From Thermobifida halotolerans (GTDB lineage: Bacteria; Actinomycetota; Actinomycetes; Streptosporangiales; Streptosporangiaceae): a stretch of 64,000 bases of DNA. Location: positions 2,294,001-2,358,000 of the forward strand of contig NZ_CP063196.1 in NCBI RefSeq assembly GCF_003574835.2. Direction: 5' to 3'. The notes under the pieces were generated by a model. It was not told the origin of the DNA. It made no database searches and was given only the letters and a program-made list of their open reading frames with translations. Positions 1-8,141 of this stretch are shown here, piece by piece. Within the stretch, counting starts at the first letter, position 1; every line of letters starts with the position of its first letter. The position numbers were made by a program, and so were the translations under genes.

Positions 1-20
1 TTTCCCGCCAGGTAGCTCAT
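1..20 (-). CDS. cas7: start of type I-B Cas7 (Cst2/DevR-like), cut by window edge
   Basis: Only the first six codons lie in the window and read MSYLAG on the minus strand. The ATG overlaps the stop of the preceding cas8 gene as TGATG, the usual translational coupling in a cas operon. The gene order cas6–cas8–next gene and the MSYLAG start fit the Cst2/DevR Cas7 backbone protein of the type I-B Cascade. The identity is inferred from context, because too little sequence is present for a domain match. Confidence 0.55.
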
Positions 21-1438
21 CAGACATACTCCTCGTCACGCTCGTCCACATCGGCCAACGGGTCGTCGAACCGCGTCGGTTCTTCTTCGTCGGGGTCCTC
101 CTCGTGCCCGGACAGGGAGACGCCCAGCCGACCCAGCTCGGCCAGGACCTCGAACCACAGCAGAGCGCGCAGCCTCCACCCGTTCGCTCCGGCGGCCAGC
201 AGGTCCTCCACCACTGCCGCCGTCACGTCGCCGGGTTCACCGCCGTCGAGGTAGAGGCGGGCGCTGACGGCCATCAGCAGCTTGTGCAGGGGGTAGGCGC
301 TGCCGGCCACCCGGCGGTACTCGTTGAACCGTCCCCGACTGGACTCGGTGGCGATCCAGCGCGCCACCATTCGGGCGAGTGGTTTGAGTTGTTCGGTGTC
401 CACTGCGTGCATCTCCTCCAGGTAGACGGCGACCAGGGACCGCCACGTCTCGACTTTTCTCCGCAGGACCGTCTCGACGGCGGTGCTGCGTTTGAACAGT
501 TCAGCGACCAGGCGGTCGCGCGGTGCCAGTTGCGGGTCGAACAGGAGCCGGGCCAGGGCCGTCGTGCCGTCCACCACGGTCCTGCCCGCCGCATCGGTCC
601 GGTGCAGTGTGCGTTTGAGGTCCTGCCACCCTTCTCGGCAGGCGGGGTCGCTCAGCATGCGCTGCAGGAACCGGGTGGTCCCGATCCTGGTGGAGACCAC
701 CTTCAGCCACGGTTCCTGGTTGTCGTTCTTGAACATCCACAGGGTGGCGGCCACGGGGTTGTGGACCGCGTGCTCCCTCAGTGCCCGCAGTGCTACGGCT
801 TCTGGGCCGACACCGTCGGTCAGGCGGTTGAAACCGAGTTGGCGGATACGGTTGGCACGCTTCACGTTGCGCGTGACGAAAGCCCACTCGACCTGCGGAT
901 CCTCACAGGTCAGCACGGTGGCCGACCCCGCGGTCAGCCACGCCCCGTAGGGCAGCGCCCACATCGCCAGGCGGCACCCGTGGCAGATCGGCCACCCCAG
1001 GGTCTTCGGCGGCAGCGTGTTGATCGTCTTCGCCGTGTCGAACAGCGGCAGCGTGGATTTGGTCCACAGCACCGTGCATTCCTGACCGCAGAACACGCAC
1101 GGGTGGACCTGTCCTTCTCCGGGGTCCGGGCCGAGGATCGCAGCGGTCTGCGACCGCATCACGCCGCGGTCGCGCTGGCGACTGTGGTGGGTGGGTTTGG
1201 CGCCGGGGTAGAGCGCGAAGAGCACTTTCCACCAGTCGTAGCTGCTGTCCTCCTTGGAAGCGGCCGCCGCGATCGCGACGTCCTCGGTTATGCGCTGCGC
1301 GGCTTGCTCCAGATCTTCTGCACTCAACTGTTCGGGCCGTCGCCTGTCCGCCAGCGCGGTAAGGGCCCACGCACCGCAGCGCTGGAGCGGATGCCCGGTC
1401 AATCTCAGGGAGGGGGTGGAAGCGGGTGAGTCGATCAC
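20..1438 (-). CDS. cas8: type I-B CRISPR protein Cas8b1/Cst1 (CXXC-CXXC family)
   Basis: About 472 aa, the probable large subunit of a type I-B Cascade, which in such systems recognises the PAM and recruits Cas3. The sequence shows an N-terminal block RLTGHPLQRCGAWAL and two zinc-finger-like pairs, CVFC near residue 114 and CHGC near residue 152. This is the signature for which the Cst1 family is named. The C-terminus is acidic. I chose the GTG at 1438 because it overlaps the cas6 stop as GTGA; a GTG at 1447 is possible. The gene sits between cas6 and a cas7 start. A gene with a similar N-terminus begins at 63926 on the other strand. Family assignment is fairly firm; the subtype name rests on the CXXC pairs and gene order. 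Confidence 0.8.
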   Translation of the reverse strand: MIDSPASTPSLRLTGHPLQRCGAWALTALADRRRPEQLSAEDLEQAAQRITEDVAIAAAASKEDSSYDWWKVLFALYPGAKPTHHSRQRDRGVMRSQTAAILGPDPGEGQVHPCVFCGQECTVLWTKSTLPLFDTAKTINTLPPKTLGWPICHGCRLAMWALPYGAWLTAGSATVLTCEDPQVEWAFVTRNVKRANRIRQLGFNRLTDGVGPEAVALRALREHAVHNPVAATLWMFKNDNQEPWLKVVSTRIGTTRFLQRMLSDPACREGWQDLKRTLHRTDAAGRTVVDGTTALARLLFDPQLAPRDRLVAELFKRSTAVETVLRRKVETWRSLVAVYLEEMHAVDTEQLKPLARMVARWIATESSRGRFNEYRRVAGSAYPLHKLLMAVSARLYLDGGEPGDVTAAVVEDLLAAGANGWRLRALLWFEVLAELGRLGVSLSGHEEDPDEEEPTRFDDPLADVDERDEEYV

Positions 1439-2124
1439 TTCACCCACCCGAACCCCTGGTTGTTCGCCAGCCCCAGCCCCCAGTCGTACAACGCGTCCAG
1501 CAGCGCGGGCGACGCGTGAACTCGCACGGTCAGCGGAGCTCCGATTCGAAGCCCTTTCCCCGCGCGGAACATACGGCGGTGTCCTGCTTTGAGAACCTCC
1601 ACCTCCGTTTCGGAGGCCACCCCGAGCGCATCGGCCTTGTGGCGGATGTTGTGGGCCAGTCGCTCCTCATATCCCGTGTCTTCTGGGAGCAGGAAGCGGT
1701 CGTCGTGTTTGAGTACCACCGGGGATACCGTTTCGAAGACCGCCACACCGGAGGAATGCTCAGGCGGCGCCTCCATCTGGACACCGTTGACCCGCAGCGG
1801 TGTCCTTCCCCACCGCAGTTCGTTGGCCCCTCCCAGTCCCGCCAACAGGCACGCGGCGATGCGGGGCACCGGGGACCCCAAGCGCAGCATCCCCCTGTTC
1901 GAGGTCGCATAGGTTCCCTTCTTGCGCGGCGCACCGGGAAACACCGGTGGGCAGAGCCCGAGCGGCCGCAAAGGCGTACCGTTCCAACCGATGTCGTGCA
2001 ACTCAGTGGCCAGAGCGGAGTCCTGCCCTCTGACGAGGTCATAGATCACTCCGCGGGCTGCGCCGTGTACGTCCGGCCATTCCATCTGCGGCGTGAGCGC
2101 CGCGACATCCACTCGGAACCGCAT
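1435..2124 (-). CDS. cas6: CRISPR pre-crRNA endoribonuclease Cas6
   Basis: About 229 aa. Cas6 cleaves the repeat in the precursor crRNA and often stays bound to the 3' stem-loop. The C-terminus carries the glycine-rich loop GLGLANNQGFGWV, the hallmark of the RAMP fold in Cas6. The ATG at 2124 gives MRFRV, matching the MRLRL start of the second Cas6 at 63201; a GTG two codons upstream also exists. It is the first gene of a leftward operon and its stop overlaps the cas8 start. No array of the matching repeat lies next to it. The closest candidate array is at 61939–62233, beside the second cas6. Confidence 0.87.
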   Translation of the reverse strand: MRFRVDVAALTPQMEWPDVHGAARGVIYDLVRGQDSALATELHDIGWNGTPLRPLGLCPPVFPGAPRKKGTYATSNRGMLRLGSPVPRIAACLLAGLGGANELRWGRTPLRVNGVQMEAPPEHSSGVAVFETVSPVVLKHDDRFLLPEDTGYEERLAHNIRHKADALGVASETEVEVLKAGHRRMFRAGKGLRIGAPLTVRVHASPALLDALYDWGLGLANNQGFGWVK

Positions 2125-2589
2125 TTCCACCTACCGTCGCCTTGCGTACAGACGCCATTGTTAGCAGCAGTCGGTGACAAAGTTAGGCAGAATCGAAAAT
2201 GTCTTCAGATGCGAACAGTAAGCCATTCATCCCGGCTAAGGTCTGATTGTCCGCTTGTGAGGTAGGTGGAGTTCTCTTCTGGAAGGCTGGGAGAAGTCAT
2301 GGACGCGGGAGGAGGCAGGCTCCACGGTCCACGAAAGGAGCCCTCCGCCGAAACCGTCCATAACGGCTCTGCACTGCCCCCGAAAAGTGAGGATCATCGA
2401 GGTTTTCTCAACGAATCGGATACTCACAGCAGCAGAGGACCAATGAGGCCTGGACAACACGGCCCACAGCAGAAGGACTGAGGCGCCGATGCGGCGCAGG
2501 TCGGTGTATCCGTCCGACCAGAACAGCCATAGCGCGCTAACCCACCGCTCAAGGCCCCGCAGCGGCCGGTTGCGGGCCCGGTCCTCGAT
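2125..2589. other. intergenic stretch upstream of the left cas6
   Basis: About 465 bases without a convincing gene. It is less GC-rich than the flanks around 2150–2260 and probably contains the promoter of the leftward cas operon. I searched it for copies of the four CRISPR repeats found elsewhere in the window and saw none on either strand. Confidence 0.4.
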
Positions 2590-3009
2590 GTGCGCGCATA
2601 CGACACGTCCCGGAGACGCGGACCGGCGTGTGGACCGGAGAACTCGGCCCCACTACCGGCCACCAGCCAACCCTTGCACTCACCAGTTGACACCAAGTAC
2701 GCCCACCTGACGTTGGACGAGTTGATCACCGCGTTCGCCGTCCACTCCGCCGAAGCCCTGCACGAGCGCCGGACCGTGCTCCTGCCCGTGCAGGTCGATG
2801 ACATCCTCATCCGGCGCCGCCACCACTACAACCGGTACCTGAGCAAACGATCGGCCAATCCGCTGGACGACGCCGAGCAGCTCGTCCTGTTCACCCACAT
2901 CGACGTCACCGATTCCGAGACCCCGGGTGAGGCCCTGGCCGCCATCCGAGGCGTGTGCGGCAAGCACAGCCCGGCCCGTGTGTACTCCGCTCTCAATCCT
3001 GGAGGATGA
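2590..3009 (+). CDS. small hypothetical protein, start uncertain
   Basis: Up to 139 aa. The convincing part begins around YAHLTLDELITAF and runs to the stop just before the next gene; it has strong G/C third-position bias and an even hydrophobic pattern. The proline- and arginine-rich N-terminal third looks non-coding, so the true start may be a TTG near 2713 or the gene may be truncated at its 5' end. It lies 7 bases upstream of the CYTH gene on the same strand, so the two are probably co-transcribed. I do not recognise a family. Confidence 0.4.
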   Translation: MRAYDTSRRRGPACGPENSAPLPATSQPLHSPVDTKYAHLTLDELITAFAVHSAEALHERRTVLLPVQVDDILIRRRHHYNRYLSKRSANPLDDAEQLVLFTHIDVTDSETPGEALAAIRGVCGKHSPARVYSALNPGG

Positions 3010-3016
3010 ACCGTCC

Positions 3017-3592
3017 ATGAGCATCGAAGTCGAACGTAAACGCCAGGTCGACGCCGACCGCGAACAGGTGAAGGCCCGCCTGGTCGAACGCGGGTACCGC
3101 GAAACGGCCTCGTCCGCCGAGGTGGACACCTACTACAGCCGCCCGGACGTCGACTACCTGGCGACAGTGGAGTGCCTGCGGGTCAGGCGGCGGGGCGGTT
3201 TCGCGGAGATCACCTACAAACCCGCGTCCACCGACGCCACCCGCCCCCTGCACGGGGTGGTCGCCAAACACGAGACGAACGTGGTCCTCTCCGACGCCGG
3301 GCAGGCGGACAGAGCCGAGGCGCTTCTGGAGGCGATCGGCATGGTGCGGCTGGTGCGGGTCGACAAGGCGCGCACCGCCTGGCAGCACCCCGCGCGCGAG
3401 AACACCACCGTCACCGTGGACACGGTGGCGGGCGCGGGCGTGTTCGTCGAGGTGGAGATCATCGGCGACGACGCCGACCAGGCCGCCGCAGACCTCGCCG
3501 AGGTGGAAGCCGACCTGGGGCTGGCGGGCTACCCGGTCGTGGCGCTGCCGTACCGGGACATCGTGCGCCAGACGGTCCGGCAACCGCGATGA
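3017..3592 (+). CDS. CYTH-domain protein (class IV adenylate cyclase / thiamine triphosphatase-like)
   Basis: 191 aa. It starts with the ExExK-type signature MSIEVERKRQV, which in CYTH proteins forms part of the triphosphate tunnel. Charged strands follow, including ECLRVRRRGGFAEITYK near residue 55 and VEVEII near residue 145, typical of the eight-stranded barrel. A GGAGG lies 11 bases upstream of the ATG at 3017. Family members hydrolyse or cyclise nucleoside or thiamine triphosphates; the substrate cannot be read from the sequence. It follows the small gene at 2590–3009 closely. CYTH identification is confident; CyaB versus ThTPase activity is open. Confidence 0.8.
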   Translation: MSIEVERKRQVDADREQVKARLVERGYRETASSAEVDTYYSRPDVDYLATVECLRVRRRGGFAEITYKPASTDATRPLHGVVAKHETNVVLSDAGQADRAEALLEAIGMVRLVRVDKARTAWQHPARENTTVTVDTVAGAGVFVEVEIIGDDADQAAADLAEVEADLGLAGYPVVALPYRDIVRQTVRQPR

Positions 3593-3846
3593 CCTCGACA
3601 CCAGGGGCCAATACTCCGCGATCTTCGGCCCCGGTGTCGATCCCAACGCCCGCAGTCCGCCGCCCGTGCCTACATCCCAAAACCCGCCGCCACACCACTG
3701 CCCCCACCCCGATGGCGGGCAGGACCGTTCTCCAGGCCCGCCTCGGGCGGGGCGCCGACGTCGCCGGCCGGGAGGTCTTCGCCTGCGCGCACATCCGGCA
3801 GAGGGGGTTCCTCTGACGCCACCGGCCGGGAAAAGCCCCGACACGA

Positions 3847-6800
3847 CTACCCCGCTTTGGGGGCCCACAGGTTGGCGAAGGTCTCCATCTGCCTGATGAC
3901 CAGGTCGACGGCCTGGCGTTCCGCTTCGGGCGGGTAGTCGAACTTCGCCAGCACCCGGCGGATACGGGTACGCAGCTTGGCGCGCACCGGTTCGCGGGAG
4001 AGCCAGTCCACGGAAAGGTTCTTGCGGATGTCGGCGACGAGCGCACGCGCGATCTCGGCGAGCGTGTCGTCGCCTCCAGCCACGAGTTCGGCCATGTCGC
4101 GGTGGGCGACCGCGTCGTAGAAGGCGAGTTCCGCGTGGCTGAGCGGCGGGTCGAAGCGCTCCCCCCGGCGGGCCTCCTTCGACACCTCCCGGGCCATCGC
4201 GGCGAGTTCGGCGATCACCTGGGCGCTGGTGAGCTGCTGGAGCATGTAGCGCTTCATCAGCTCGTCCAGCCGTTCGGAGAAACTCTCGTGGCGGACGACA
4301 TTGTGCTTGGTCACCTCCCGCATCTTCTGCTGGATCATGCGGCGCAGCGCCTCGGTGACCAGGTGCGGCGTCTCGGAGTTCTCCAGTTTGCGCAACTGGG
4401 CCTCGTTGATGCGGGTGATGTCCAGCCGCCCCATCCCCGCGTCGGCGTACAGGTCGGTGATGTCGTCGGCGTCCACGACGGAGGCGGCGAGCTGCTCCAG
4501 GTAGAGCCGGACCTCTGCGGTGAGCGGCTGGCCCTTGGCCTCGCGGTCGGCGGCGTCGAGTTTGACCATCCAGGCCCGCACCTCGGCGAAGAACGCGATG
4601 TCGCGCCGCCAGTCCTCCAGGTCCGCGAACCGTTCGGTGATCTCCCGGCTCATCGAGCAGATCCGGTAGAAGCGTTCCAGGCGGGCGGCGCTCTCCTTGA
4701 AGCGGGTGGAGAGCGGTTTGACGCCGGGCTCCACCTTGTTGCCGGGGGTTTTGAAGTCGCGCAGGTAGTTGGAGACCAGGCGCAGGGCACGCCTGCGCGG
4801 CTCGGGGTGGGCGGTGTCGGCGAGCAGTTCCCGCCAGCGGGTCCCGGCCAGCAGGCCCTTGATGGTGGTGAGTTCGTTTCTGACCTCGGTGATGGCACGC
4901 TCGATGTCGGCGCCGAGGGTCTTGTCCTGCTGGTCGCTGGGCGAGTACTCCTTGAGTGCCCTGCTCAGCTTGTCGGTGAGCGGGGCGTAGCCGACGAGGA
5001 GACCGTCCTGCTTGCCGCGGAAGCGGCGGTTGACGCGGGCCAGGGCCTGCATCAGGTTGGCGCCCTGCATGGGGCGGTCCATGTAGATGGTGTGGACGGG
5101 CGGCGCGTCGTAGCCGGTGAGCAGCATCGAGTGCACGATGAGCAGTTCGAGTTCGTCGTCGGGGTTCTTGGCGCGGGCCTGAATGGTCTTCTGCTGGGAT
5201 TTGCGCAGGGCGTGTGCGCGCAGGTGTTCGGGGTCGGTGCGCTCACCGTGGAAGACGATCTTCATGACGCCCTTGTCGACCTCGCGGCTCGCCCATTCGG
5301 GGCGTCGTTCGGCCAGCGCGTCGTACAGCCTGACGCAGATCTCCCGGGTGGCGCACACCACCATCGCCTTGCCGGGGCCGCCGATCTGGGGGCGCATCAG
5401 TTCGCGGCGCTGTTCCCAGTGGGAGATGAGGTCGTCGGCGAGGGTCGCGATGCGGTCGGGGGCGCCGTAGACGGTGTTCATGGTGGCGGCGCACCGCACG
5501 GCGCGGCGGCGTTCGGCGTCGTCCATGTTCTCGGTGATGGCGTTGGCCTGCTCGTCGATGGTGTCGGGGTCGACGTCGGGCGGCAGGGACACGTCGATGA
5601 CGCGCGGCTCGTGGTAGACGCGCACGGTCGCTTCGTCGTCCACGGCCCGTTTGAGGTCGTAGATGTCGATGTAGTCGCCGAACACCGCGCGGGTGTCGGC
5701 TTCCGCCTTGGAGACCGGGGTTCCGGTGAACGCGATGAGGGCGGCGTGCGGGAGTGCGTCGCGTAGGTGGCGGGCGTAGCCGTCGAGGCTGTCGTAGTGC
5801 GAGCGGTGCGCCTCGTCGACGATGACCAGGATGTTGCGGCGGTCGGAGAGCAGCGGGTGGCTGAGCCCCGCGGCTTTCTCCTCCTTGCTGAGACCGAACT
5901 TCTGCAGCGTGGTGAAGATGATTCCGCCGGTGCGGCGGTTGGACAGTTCGGTGCGCAGCTCCTCGCGGGTGGCGGCCTGGTGGGGGGTCTGGCCGAGCAG
6001 GGTCCGGCTGTCCTGGAAGGTGTCGTAGAGCTGGTCGTCGAGGTCGTTGCGGTCGGTGATCACGACGATGGTGGGGTTGTTCAGCGCCGGGTGCCGGGAG
6101 ACCAGGGCGGAGGTCTGCACCATCTCCTCGGACTTGCCCGCGCCTTGGGTGTGCCAGACCACGCCCGCCCGGCCGTCGCTGCGGGACGCCTCCACGATCG
6201 CGTCCACCGCCTTGTTGACCGCGTGGAACTGGTGCGGTTTGGCGATGCGCTTACCGGTGGGGGTGAAGTTGACGAAGTTGAGCGTGAGGGAGAGGAGGCG
6301 CTTCTGGGTGAACAGGCCGTGCAGTGCGAGGGAGAGGGCGTCCGCTCCGTCGTAGTCGGGCGCGTTGGTGTCGACGCGCCGACCGTCCTCGTCCACGTTC
6401 CACGGCGCGAAGTGCTCGTAGGGGGTGAAGATCGTGCCGTACTTCGCGGTGATTCCGTCCGAGACCAGGCACAGCACGTTGTGGCGGAACGCGGTCGGAA
6501 ACTCCGCGACGTAGGTCTGGAGTTGGGCGTGGGCGTCCTTGAGTGTGGCGTTCTCGTCGGCGGCGCTCTTCAGCTCGACGACGGCCAGGGGAAGTCCGTT
6601 GACGTAGAGGACGACGTCGAAACGGCGGTGGCTGCCGTCGCTGTCGCGGACCGTGACCTGGTTGGCGGCGAGGTAGGTGTTGGCGTCGGGGTCGGTGAAG
6701 TCGACCAGGCGGACGGTGGGGGTGTGCTCGGCGCCGAAGTCGTCGGTGTAGGTGAACCGGATACCGGAGGTCAGGTCGGCGTGCGCGTTTTTGTTGTTCT

Positions 6801-7050
6801 CGTAGGCATCGGGAGGGGGGATGTCGGCCGCGGTGCGCAACGCCTCGTCGACGGCGGCGGGCGGCAGTTCGGGGTTCAGCCGCTCGATAGCCGCCCTCAG
6901 CTCATCGTGCAGGACCAGGTCGCCCCAGTCCTTGCGGTGCCCGGAGCCGGGGGCGAGGTCCTTGCCGGGGCGCACCTCCCAGGCCAGCTCGGCGAGCTCG
7001 TCCAGGGTGAGGTGCTCCCAGACGACCTCGGTCATCTTCCCGCCGGTCAT
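3847..7050 (-). CDS. hsdR: type I restriction enzyme R subunit (HsdR)
   Basis: About 1067 aa, the usual size for HsdR. The N-terminal part carries the endonuclease core VVLYVNGLPLAVVELKSAADEN (the ELK of a PD-(D/E)XK fold near residue 160). The translocase follows with a Walker A-like TQGAGKSEEM near residue 310, DEAH in VIVDEAHRSHYD near residue 410 and FTGTPV downstream. A long helical C-terminal region ends the protein. The ATG at 7050 overlaps the hsdS stop as ATGA. It works with HsdM and HsdS to cut unmodified foreign DNA after ATP-driven translocation. All motifs look intact. Confidence 0.95.
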   Translation of the reverse strand: MTGGKMTEVVWEHLTLDELAELAWEVRPGKDLAPGSGHRKDWGDLVLHDELRAAIERLNPELPPAAVDEALRTAADIPPPDAYENNKNAHADLTSGIRFTYTDDFGAEHTPTVRLVDFTDPDANTYLAANQVTVRDSDGSHRRFDVVLYVNGLPLAVVELKSAADENATLKDAHAQLQTYVAEFPTAFRHNVLCLVSDGITAKYGTIFTPYEHFAPWNVDEDGRRVDTNAPDYDGADALSLALHGLFTQKRLLSLTLNFVNFTPTGKRIAKPHQFHAVNKAVDAIVEASRSDGRAGVVWHTQGAGKSEEMVQTSALVSRHPALNNPTIVVITDRNDLDDQLYDTFQDSRTLLGQTPHQAATREELRTELSNRRTGGIIFTTLQKFGLSKEEKAAGLSHPLLSDRRNILVIVDEAHRSHYDSLDGYARHLRDALPHAALIAFTGTPVSKAEADTRAVFGDYIDIYDLKRAVDDEATVRVYHEPRVIDVSLPPDVDPDTIDEQANAITENMDDAERRRAVRCAATMNTVYGAPDRIATLADDLISHWEQRRELMRPQIGGPGKAMVVCATREICVRLYDALAERRPEWASREVDKGVMKIVFHGERTDPEHLRAHALRKSQQKTIQARAKNPDDELELLIVHSMLLTGYDAPPVHTIYMDRPMQGANLMQALARVNRRFRGKQDGLLVGYAPLTDKLSRALKEYSPSDQQDKTLGADIERAITEVRNELTTIKGLLAGTRWRELLADTAHPEPRRRALRLVSNYLRDFKTPGNKVEPGVKPLSTRFKESAARLERFYRICSMSREITERFADLEDWRRDIAFFAEVRAWMVKLDAADREAKGQPLTAEVRLYLEQLAASVVDADDITDLYADAGMGRLDITRINEAQLRKLENSETPHLVTEALRRMIQQKMREVTKHNVVRHESFSERLDELMKRYMLQQLTSAQVIAELAAMAREVSKEARRGERFDPPLSHAELAFYDAVAHRDMAELVAGGDDTLAEIARALVADIRKNLSVDWLSREPVRAKLRTRIRRVLAKFDYPPEAERQAVDLVIRQMETFANLWAPKAG

Positions 7051-8141
7051 ACGGCGTCCTCCACGATCCGCTCCGCGTCCCGGACACGCAGCTTTCCGGA
7101 CATGAGTTGAGGGAGAAGGGTGTCGCGTAGGGCAGCGAGGGTGCGGCTTTCGGCTGCACCACACTCTGCTCTCTTAATCAAAGGGGCTGCGATCTCCTCA
7201 AAACGAGCCACTTTCACTGAGCCAGCCCAAGGGATTTGGAACTCGGCAAGATCAGCCCACTTTACGCGCGGCATCCGCGTACCATCGCTCCGCGCCGTTG
7301 CATGCGCAATAACTTCGTCACTGGACAATGCCATCAAGAGCCAAGGTCGATACTCAGGCTTCAATGCCCGAAGTACGATAATATCGGTAGAACAAACGCC
7401 AGAAATCTGAGCTAGCCCCACTTTATGAAAGTAGGGACGCAATCTCCCAAAAAGGAGATCTCCGCTCCTAAAAAGGTTTTTGGTGCTGCTCACCTCTGAC
7501 GCCACCCCCCAAGAGTTAAGCCAAATACTCTTGCGTGGCATATGCTCTAGGCCGATATAGAGTGCATCAGCAGATAGGGAATTGGCTTTTACTGGATCGC
7601 GAACCAAGCTGCCAATCTGTCCAATGCAGATTGACCTGTCGCCCGTGTTTAGTGATTCGTATTTACTACGCAAAAGCGTTTCAATGGTTGCCGCAGTGCG
7701 CTCATTAGCCGCGATCTTGTCATCCAGTGCTCCAAGTATTGCCGCGATGTTATCTTGGTCTTGAGCCGAGTGTCGCGAAATCCGCAAGTTTTTCAGAATT
7801 TCTTGCGTCAGAAGGGGTTGTCCTGATCCAATTCGATGCCTATTTAATTCGCTAAACTTCAGAAGAAAGTAACAAAATCTTGGGTTCACCCCCTCCTTGG
7901 GGGTGGCGATGATGGCATTATCCGTTACCCAGCATTTACTTGGGCTGTAGTGGACGGTCCCGCAGTAAGAGCCCACTCGGCCGATGATGGAAACGCCGTT
8001 CTCGCTGTTGGTGGCATTGGAGAGGCCGATGATGCCATTGGCTCCGTAGACGGGGAACTCTCCTGGATTTGTTCCGCTTGGCCTCGCCTTTCCATTTGAG
8101 AAATTCAGAAGTTCACTGAGATTCATATGTGTTTCAGCCAT
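7047..8141 (-). CDS. hsdS: type I restriction enzyme specificity subunit (HsdS)
   Basis: 364 aa with two target-recognition domains separated by conserved helices. The central spacer reads ALDDKIAANERTAATIETLL and a similar C-terminal helix precedes LLPQLMSGKLRV, both typical of HsdS. It sets the DNA target of the methylase and nuclease. The N-terminal half has visibly lower GC (A/T-rich codons between about 7200 and 8100) than hsdM and hsdR, as expected if recognition domains were exchanged by horizontal transfer. It overlaps hsdM by 8 bases and hsdR by 4 bases. At 364 aa it is on the short side but contains both halves. Confidence 0.92.
   Translation of the reverse strand: MAETHMNLSELLNFSNGKARPSGTNPGEFPVYGANGIIGLSNATNSENGVSIIGRVGSYCGTVHYSPSKCWVTDNAIIATPKEGVNPRFCYFLLKFSELNRHRIGSGQPLLTQEILKNLRISRHSAQDQDNIAAILGALDDKIAANERTAATIETLLRSKYESLNTGDRSICIGQIGSLVRDPVKANSLSADALYIGLEHMPRKSIWLNSWGVASEVSSTKNLFRSGDLLFGRLRPYFHKVGLAQISGVCSTDIIVLRALKPEYRPWLLMALSSDEVIAHATARSDGTRMPRVKWADLAEFQIPWAGSVKVARFEEIAAPLIKRAECGAAESRTLAALRDTLLPQLMSGKLRVRDAERIVEDAV

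Noticed and set aside
104-1429. Long open frame opposite cas8
   Set aside because: Antisense to a gene with clear motifs; its composition (Gly/Pro/Gln-rich) is typical of antisense frames in GC-rich DNA.
4102-7110. Two long plus-strand frames opposite hsdR
   Set aside because: Valine/glycine-rich antisense shadows of a gene with intact nuclease and DEAH motifs.
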